Assembly: GCF_025961315.1 (NCBI RefSeq)
Contig: NZ_JAOQNK010000001.1
Span: 1,364,001-1,428,000 of the forward strand
Direction: 5' to 3'
Length of the DNA stretch: 64,000 nt
From: Sphingobacterium kitahiroshimense
GTDB taxonomy: Bacteria > Bacteroidota > Bacteroidia > Sphingobacteriales > Sphingobacteriaceae
Shown here one piece after another: positions 60,270 to 64,000 of this stretch. The position numbers and the translations under genes were made by a program. The first letter of the stretch is position 1. Each line of letters opens with the position of its first letter. Under the pieces are notes generated by a model. The model saw only the letters and a program-made list of their open reading frames with translations. It made no database searches and was not told the DNA's origin.

Positions 60270-60875
60270 TTATTTAAATTCCTGTCTTATCTTATGTTGT
60301 TCCAAATAAAGCATCCTTAACTTTTGCTTTGCTCGAGTAAGATAAGTACGGGAAGTACTATCCTGGATATGCAACTGCTTTGCAATTTCATCATGCGAAA
60401 AACCCTCGATCTCATAAAGATTAAAGATGACACGCTGCAATTCTGGTAAAGAATCGAGCAACTTCATAATATCATCAACCTCTAGATTACTGGAGTTATA
60501 TACCCTTGGCACATCAAGACTGCCCTCAGCTACATCTTCTAAAGAAGTCATCTCCTTTTTTGAGCGCAGAAAATCAATTGAAATATTAGCTGCAATTCTC
60601 CCTATCCATGACCGAAATGATTTCTCCAAAACATCATCCTCAACCAAATGGTTAAAAGAATCCAATCGTCTAAAAATCCGAATAAAAGACTCATTCGTTA
60701 ATTCTTCAGCATCCACATCAGATTTAACATAGCGAATAATAATAGCCATCAAATATCCATAGTACTTTTTATAGACAAAAGCCTTCCCCTGCTCACGATT
60801 TCGTAAACAATCCTCCAGTGCACTTTTAAGTGTTACTTGTTTTTGCTTTTTTAAGTATGTTTGAATAATATTCAC
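60270..60875 (-). CDS. ECF-family RNA polymerase sigma factor
   Basis: 201 aa. Sigma region 2 (about 28-100) includes YYGYLMAIIIRYVKSDVDAE and ESFIRIFRRL with the RSWIGRIAANISIDFLR core. Region 4 (about 130-190) includes LPELQRVIFNLYEIEGFSHDEIAKQL with its helix-turn-helix. The start is GTG 60875, the first possible codon after an in-frame stop. It is the first gene of a two-gene unit with the anchored barrel protein, which probably acts as its anti-sigma or sensor. Confidence 0.93.
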   Translation of the reverse strand: MNIIQTYLKKQKQVTLKSALEDCLRNREQGKAFVYKKYYGYLMAIIIRYVKSDVDAEELTNESFIRIFRRLDSFNHLVEDDVLEKSFRSWIGRIAANISIDFLRSKKEMTSLEDVAEGSLDVPRVYNSSNLEVDDIMKLLDSLPELQRVIFNLYEIEGFSHDEIAKQLHIQDSTSRTYLTRAKQKLRMLYLEQHKIRQEFK

Positions 60876-61070
60876 TCAATAAGACTATATTAATCCTTAA
60901 TCTTCATCTAAAATAATACTTTCTGAATTAAGATTATGAAAGTCTTTCTTTTAATTTCTGCCATGCTGTTTTTTAAGTACATCTTCATAACGATACCGTA
61001 TTACAAAACGCTACACCGTATTTTATAAATATTATATTGTTTTCACCTCTCATAAATGCAAAAAAAAAGC

Positions 61071-61078
61071 TATTTTTG
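61071..61078 (+). promoter_or_regulatory. -7 promoter element of lysS
   Basis: TATTTTTG matches TAnnTTTG, 31 bp before the lysS ATG at 61109. No clear -33 TTTG was found. Confidence 0.5.
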
Positions 61079-61108
61079 TTCGATTTTTATATTATTTAAT
61101 CCTTACCA

Positions 61109-62827
61109 ATGAGTACTGTATTATCCGAACAGGAACAATTAAGAAGACAGGCATTGCAATCTCTAATAGATTTGGGTATCGACCCATATCCAGCTGAAGA
61201 GTTTGAGATCAATGCAAATGCTACTGATATATTAGAAAATTACGATAGAGATAAGCTTAACTATAAGAATATAAGCATTGCAGGACGTATCATGAGCCGT
61301 CGTGTTATGGGAAATGCGTCGTTCTTCGAAATTCAAGATAGTTCAGGCCGTATTCAAGCTTACATCAAACGTGATGACATTTGTCCTGATGAGGATAAAA
61401 CGATGTATAATATCGTTTTTAAGAAATTATTAGATATTGGTGATATCGTTGGTATTAAAGGCTATGTTTTCACAACCCAGACAGATGCCATCTGTGTACA
61501 TGTTGAAAAACTGACTGTATTATCTAAATCATTACGCCCTCTTCCAATCGTTAAAACTGCAGAAGGAAAAACATATGATGCATTCACAGATCCCGAATTG
61601 CGTTATAGAATGCGTTATGTCGATCTAGTAGTTAACCCGCAGAACAAAGAGATCTTTGTAAAAAGAACAAAATTGTTTAGTGCAATGCGTAATTTCTTTA
61701 ATGACGCAGGTTATATGGAGGTTGAGACTCCAGTATTGCAATCCATCCCTGGCGGTGCTGCGGCCCGTCCATTTATCACACATCACAATGCTTTAGATAT
61801 GCCTTTATATTTGCGGATTGCAAATGAGTTATATCTAAAACGCCTAATTGTGGGCGGTTTTGATGGTGTTTACGAGTTTTCAAAAAACTTCAGAAATGAA
61901 GGTATGGACCGTACTCACAATCCAGAATTCACAGCAATGGAGATCTATGTAGCTTATAAAGACTACAACTGGATGATGAAATTCACAGAACAATTGCTAG
62001 AACATTGTGCAATTGCTGTAAACGGCACCACCAAAGCGACATTTGGAGAACATGAAATCGACTTCCGTGCACCTTATAAGAGAATCACAATGGCCGATTC
62101 GATTAAAGAGTTCACAGGTTTTGATATTACAGGAAAATCTGAACAAGAAATTTTCGAAGCAGCCAAAGGAATGGGAATTCCGGTCAATAATACCATGGGT
62201 AAAGGCAAGTTAATTGATGAGATTTTTGGCGAAAAATGTGAAGGTAAATACATTCAGCCTACATTTATCACAGATTACCCTAAAGAAATGTCGCCATTAA
62301 CAAAAAAACATCGCGACAATCCCGAAATCACAGAACGCTTTGAGTTAATGGTATGTGGTAAAGAAATTGCAAATGCATATTCGGAGTTAAATGATCCGAT
62401 CGACCAACGTGAGCGTTTTGAAGCACAAATGGCCTTATCAGCACGTGGCGATGACGAAGCCATGTTTATCGATCAAGATTTCTTACGTGCATTAGAATAT
62501 GGAATGCCTCCAACATCAGGATTAGGCATTGGTATGGATCGTTTAATTATGTTCCTGACCAACAATGCCTCTATTCAGGAAGTATTATTTTTCCCGCAAA
62601 TGCGACCAGAAAAAATAGTAACAGTAGCTTCGACAGAAGATTATGTTGCATTGGGTATTCCAGCAGAATGGGTTCCTGTTTTACAAAAAATGGGTTTCAA
62701 TACTATACCGGAATTAAAAGAAGCTAATCCTAATAAAGTATTCAATGACCTTGGGGGTATGCGTAAAAAAATGAAATTAGAAATCACCATGCCAACAAAA
62801 GACGAGGTCTTGGCATGGTTTGCATAA
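61109..62827 (+). CDS. lysS: Lysyl-tRNA synthetase (class II)
   Basis: 572 aa. An OB-fold anticodon-binding domain (about 50-165, [20 protein letters not shown]) precedes the class II catalytic core. Motif 2 is in [20 protein letters not shown]. Motif 3 is [15 protein letters not shown] with the Lys-specific [12 protein letters not shown]. Typical bacterial LysRS ends near 505; this one has about 60 extra C-terminal residues ([17 protein letters not shown]...), resembling a helix-hairpin-helix-like tail found in Bacteroidetes enzymes. It charges tRNA-Lys. Confidence 0.97.
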   Translation: MSTVLSEQEQLRRQALQSLIDLGIDPYPAEEFEINANATDILENYDRDKLNYKNISIAGRIMSRRVMGNASFFEIQDSSGRIQAYIKRDDICPDEDKTMYNIVFKKLLDIGDIVGIKGYVFTTQTDAICVHVEKLTVLSKSLRPLPIVKTAEGKTYDAFTDPELRYRMRYVDLVVNPQNKEIFVKRTKLFSAMRNFFNDAGYMEVETPVLQSIPGGAAARPFITHHNALDMPLYLRIANELYLKRLIVGGFDGVYEFSKNFRNEGMDRTHNPEFTAMEIYVAYKDYNWMMKFTEQLLEHCAIAVNGTTKATFGEHEIDFRAPYKRITMADSIKEFTGFDITGKSEQEIFEAAKGMGIPVNNTMGKGKLIDEIFGEKCEGKYIQPTFITDYPKEMSPLTKKHRDNPEITERFELMVCGKEIANAYSELNDPIDQRERFEAQMALSARGDDEAMFIDQDFLRALEYGMPPTSGLGIGMDRLIMFLTNNASIQEVLFFPQMRPEKIVTVASTEDYVALGIPAEWVPVLQKMGFNTIPELKEANPNKVFNDLGGMRKKMKLEITMPTKDEVLAWFA

Positions 62828-62840
62828 ATAATTAGTTTGT

Positions 62841-62877
62841 ACAGAAGCTGGCTATCCAAAAGGTAGCCGGCTTCTGT
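62841..62877 (+). terminator. Terminator of lysS
   Basis: ACAGAAGCTGGCTA (62841-62854) pairs with TAGCCGGCTTCTGT (62864-62877), with one G-T pair, followed by T-rich sequence. Confidence 0.85.
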
Positions 62878-63013
62878 TTTTGTAAAAAACGTGTAAAGAA
62901 TTGTTTACACAGCTCGCTGTGCCTACCAACGCGCATTATCCTAACCACAAAAACAAAGAGTCATCAATTTTTTAATTTATTTAATACTACTTTTAAAGTA
63001 TAAACATTAAAAA

Positions 63014-64000
63014 ATGAAAAATATACTTTCCATAGATGGTGGTGGAATAAGAGGTATAATACCTGCTCTAGTATTGGTCGTTTTAGAAGAAATTCTTCAG
63101 AAGAAGAGCAATGACCCGGATGCACGAATTGCAGAATATTTCGATTTTATTGCAGGAACTAGTACTGGAGGTATCTTAGCCTGCATTTTATTATACCCAA
63201 GTGAGGAAAATCCTTCAAAACCTAAGTTTTCTGCTAAAGAGGCATTAGATCTGTACGTATCCCACGGCACTGATATTTTCAAAACAACAAGATGGAGACG
63301 CTTTCTAAGTGAATTCGGGCTGGTGAGTGAATTATATTCAGCTACCGCATTAGAGAATGTATTACATGAATATTTTGGCGACACCAAACTAAGCCAACTA
63401 ATAAAACCCTGTATTATAACAGCCTATAATATTGAACTCCGGAAAAATCATTTTTTTAGACAGCAAAAAGCTATTACACACGGAATAGCACGAGACTTCT
63501 ATCTAAGAGATGTCTGCAGAGCGACCTCTGCCGCACCTACCTATTTTTCTGTTGCGGAGATTTATTCCATTGCAGGTACAAGATTTCCATTGGTAGACGG
63601 TGGTATGGTGGCTCAAAACCCATCCATTTGCGCTTTGATTGAAGTGATGAAAGCTTTTGAAGATACAGAAATAAACGATCTGTTTATGGTCTCATTAGGC
63701 ACCGGGGTTGCAAAAAAAGCTTATAACTATGAGCATTTTAAGAAAAAACTGGCCATTACCATTGGTCCAGCTTTAGTCGATATTATGACAAGTGCCTCTG
63801 CAGAGAGTACCGAATTTTTTATTGAACAACTGTTTCAATTCAATAGAAAATCCAAAAACTACATCCGACTAGAGCCAACAAATATGTCAAGTGTTGAGTC
63901 CTCCATGGATGCGGCATCCAAAAACAACATCCAAAAACTTATCTCGCTAGCAGATAGACTGATGAGCGAAAATGAATTTCAACTCACCAAGATAGTGGAT
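63014..64000 (+). CDS. Patatin-like phospholipase, 3' end outside window
   Basis: ATG 63014 opens a frame that is still open at base 64000 (329 codons). The patatin fold is clear: oxyanion loop DGGGIRGIIPAL (residues 8-19), nucleophile Ser in GTSTGGIL (near 53), and catalytic Asp in LVDGGMVAQNPS (near 195). There is no signal peptide, so it is cytoplasmic. It is a serine acyl hydrolase of phospholipids. It resembles plant-type patatins and also the CapV effectors of CBASS anti-phage systems; which one depends on the genes to the right, not visible here. Confidence 0.9.
   Translation, partial: MKNILSIDGGGIRGIIPALVLVVLEEILQKKSNDPDARIAEYFDFIAGTSTGGILACILLYPSEENPSKPKFSAKEALDLYVSHGTDIFKTTRWRRFLSEFGLVSELYSATALENVLHEYFGDTKLSQLIKPCIITAYNIELRKNHFFRQQKAITHGIARDFYLRDVCRATSAAPTYFSVAEIYSIAGTRFPLVDGGMVAQNPSICALIEVMKAFEDTEINDLFMVSLGTGVAKKAYNYEHFKKKLAITIGPALVDIMTSASAESTEFFIEQLFQFNRKSKNYIRLEPTNMSSVESSMDAASKNNIQKLISLADRLMSENEFQLTKIVD

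Noticed and set aside
1..64000. CRISPR array or cas genes
   Set aside because: No regularly spaced repeat units of 24-40 bp and no Cas-like protein were seen; the 11-bp units at 10.7 kb are too short and have no spacers.

Overview
The window looks like chromosomal DNA of a low-GC Bacteroidota, most likely Sphingobacteriaceae (Sphingobacterium/Pedobacter type). The evidence is the AT-rich composition, start codons without clear Shine-Dalgarno sequences, promoters of the TTTG-N19/21-TAnnTTTG kind, the DUF4369-TlpA, TonB receptor, ECF sigma and M3 peptidase families, and the long-form urocanate hydratase beside an HutG-type formimidoylglutamase. No CRISPR array, rRNA or intact insertion sequence was seen. 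There is one tRNA (CAU anticodon) at 16453-16526.

Positions 1-5000 are phage-like. They hold an S24 (LexA/CI-type) repressor with an intact Ala-Gly / Ser / Lys autocleavage set, a divergent control region with short repeats, a small orphan operon, and a minus-strand lysis cassette. The cassette runs 54-aa protein, intrinsic terminator, T4-type lysozyme, anchored coiled-coil protein, then a lipoprotein with a C-terminal membrane helix (unimolecular-spanin architecture) whose start overlaps the coiled-coil gene by 47 nt. No capsid, tail, terminase or integrase gene is visible, so this is either the edge of a prophage or tailocin or a domesticated lysis module.

Positions 5-32 kb are accessory and loosely packed. 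They hold a DyP peroxidase, a TlpA-like thioredoxin, a zinc-ribbon / SPFH-SHOCT / small membrane protein operon, a 122-bp symmetric repeat element with 11-bp periodicity, an S41 peptidase, a GH78-like rhamnosidase, and a Tat-exported NIPSNAP protein. Several regulator-target pairs follow: Lrp with an MFS exporter, DeoR with a deoxyribonucleotidase around a 28-bp perfect palindrome, and MarR with a UvrA2-like ABC protein around a TTAAC operator. Then come a PhyH oxygenase, GNAT, PepF, a lone receiver domain, an ankyrin lipoprotein and aconitase. Gene remnants lie at 7362-7505, 12425-12548, 15661-16161 and perhaps 22176-22277.

Positions 32-64 kb are denser and mostly core: gltS, a HEAT-like protein, a MocR regulator, mazG, metA, SulP, then LysR divergent from a complete, partly overlapping hutH-hutI-hutU-hutG operon (histidine to glutamate). 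These are followed by trpS, a deoxynucleoside kinase, kdsB, an aldo-keto reductase/FKBP/glycosyltransferase group, an S1-P1/PLC-like hydrolase, a TonB receptor, ThuA, aroB, an S4 protein, proline dehydrogenase and an HAD phosphatase. An ECF sigma factor with a membrane-anchored beta-barrel partner, lysS with a C-terminal extension, and a patatin-like lipase running off the right edge complete the window. Histidine and proline catabolism, glutamate import and aconitase together suggest amino acids feed the TCA cycle. Many convergent gene pairs are separated by long perfect hairpins that probably act as bidirectional terminators.
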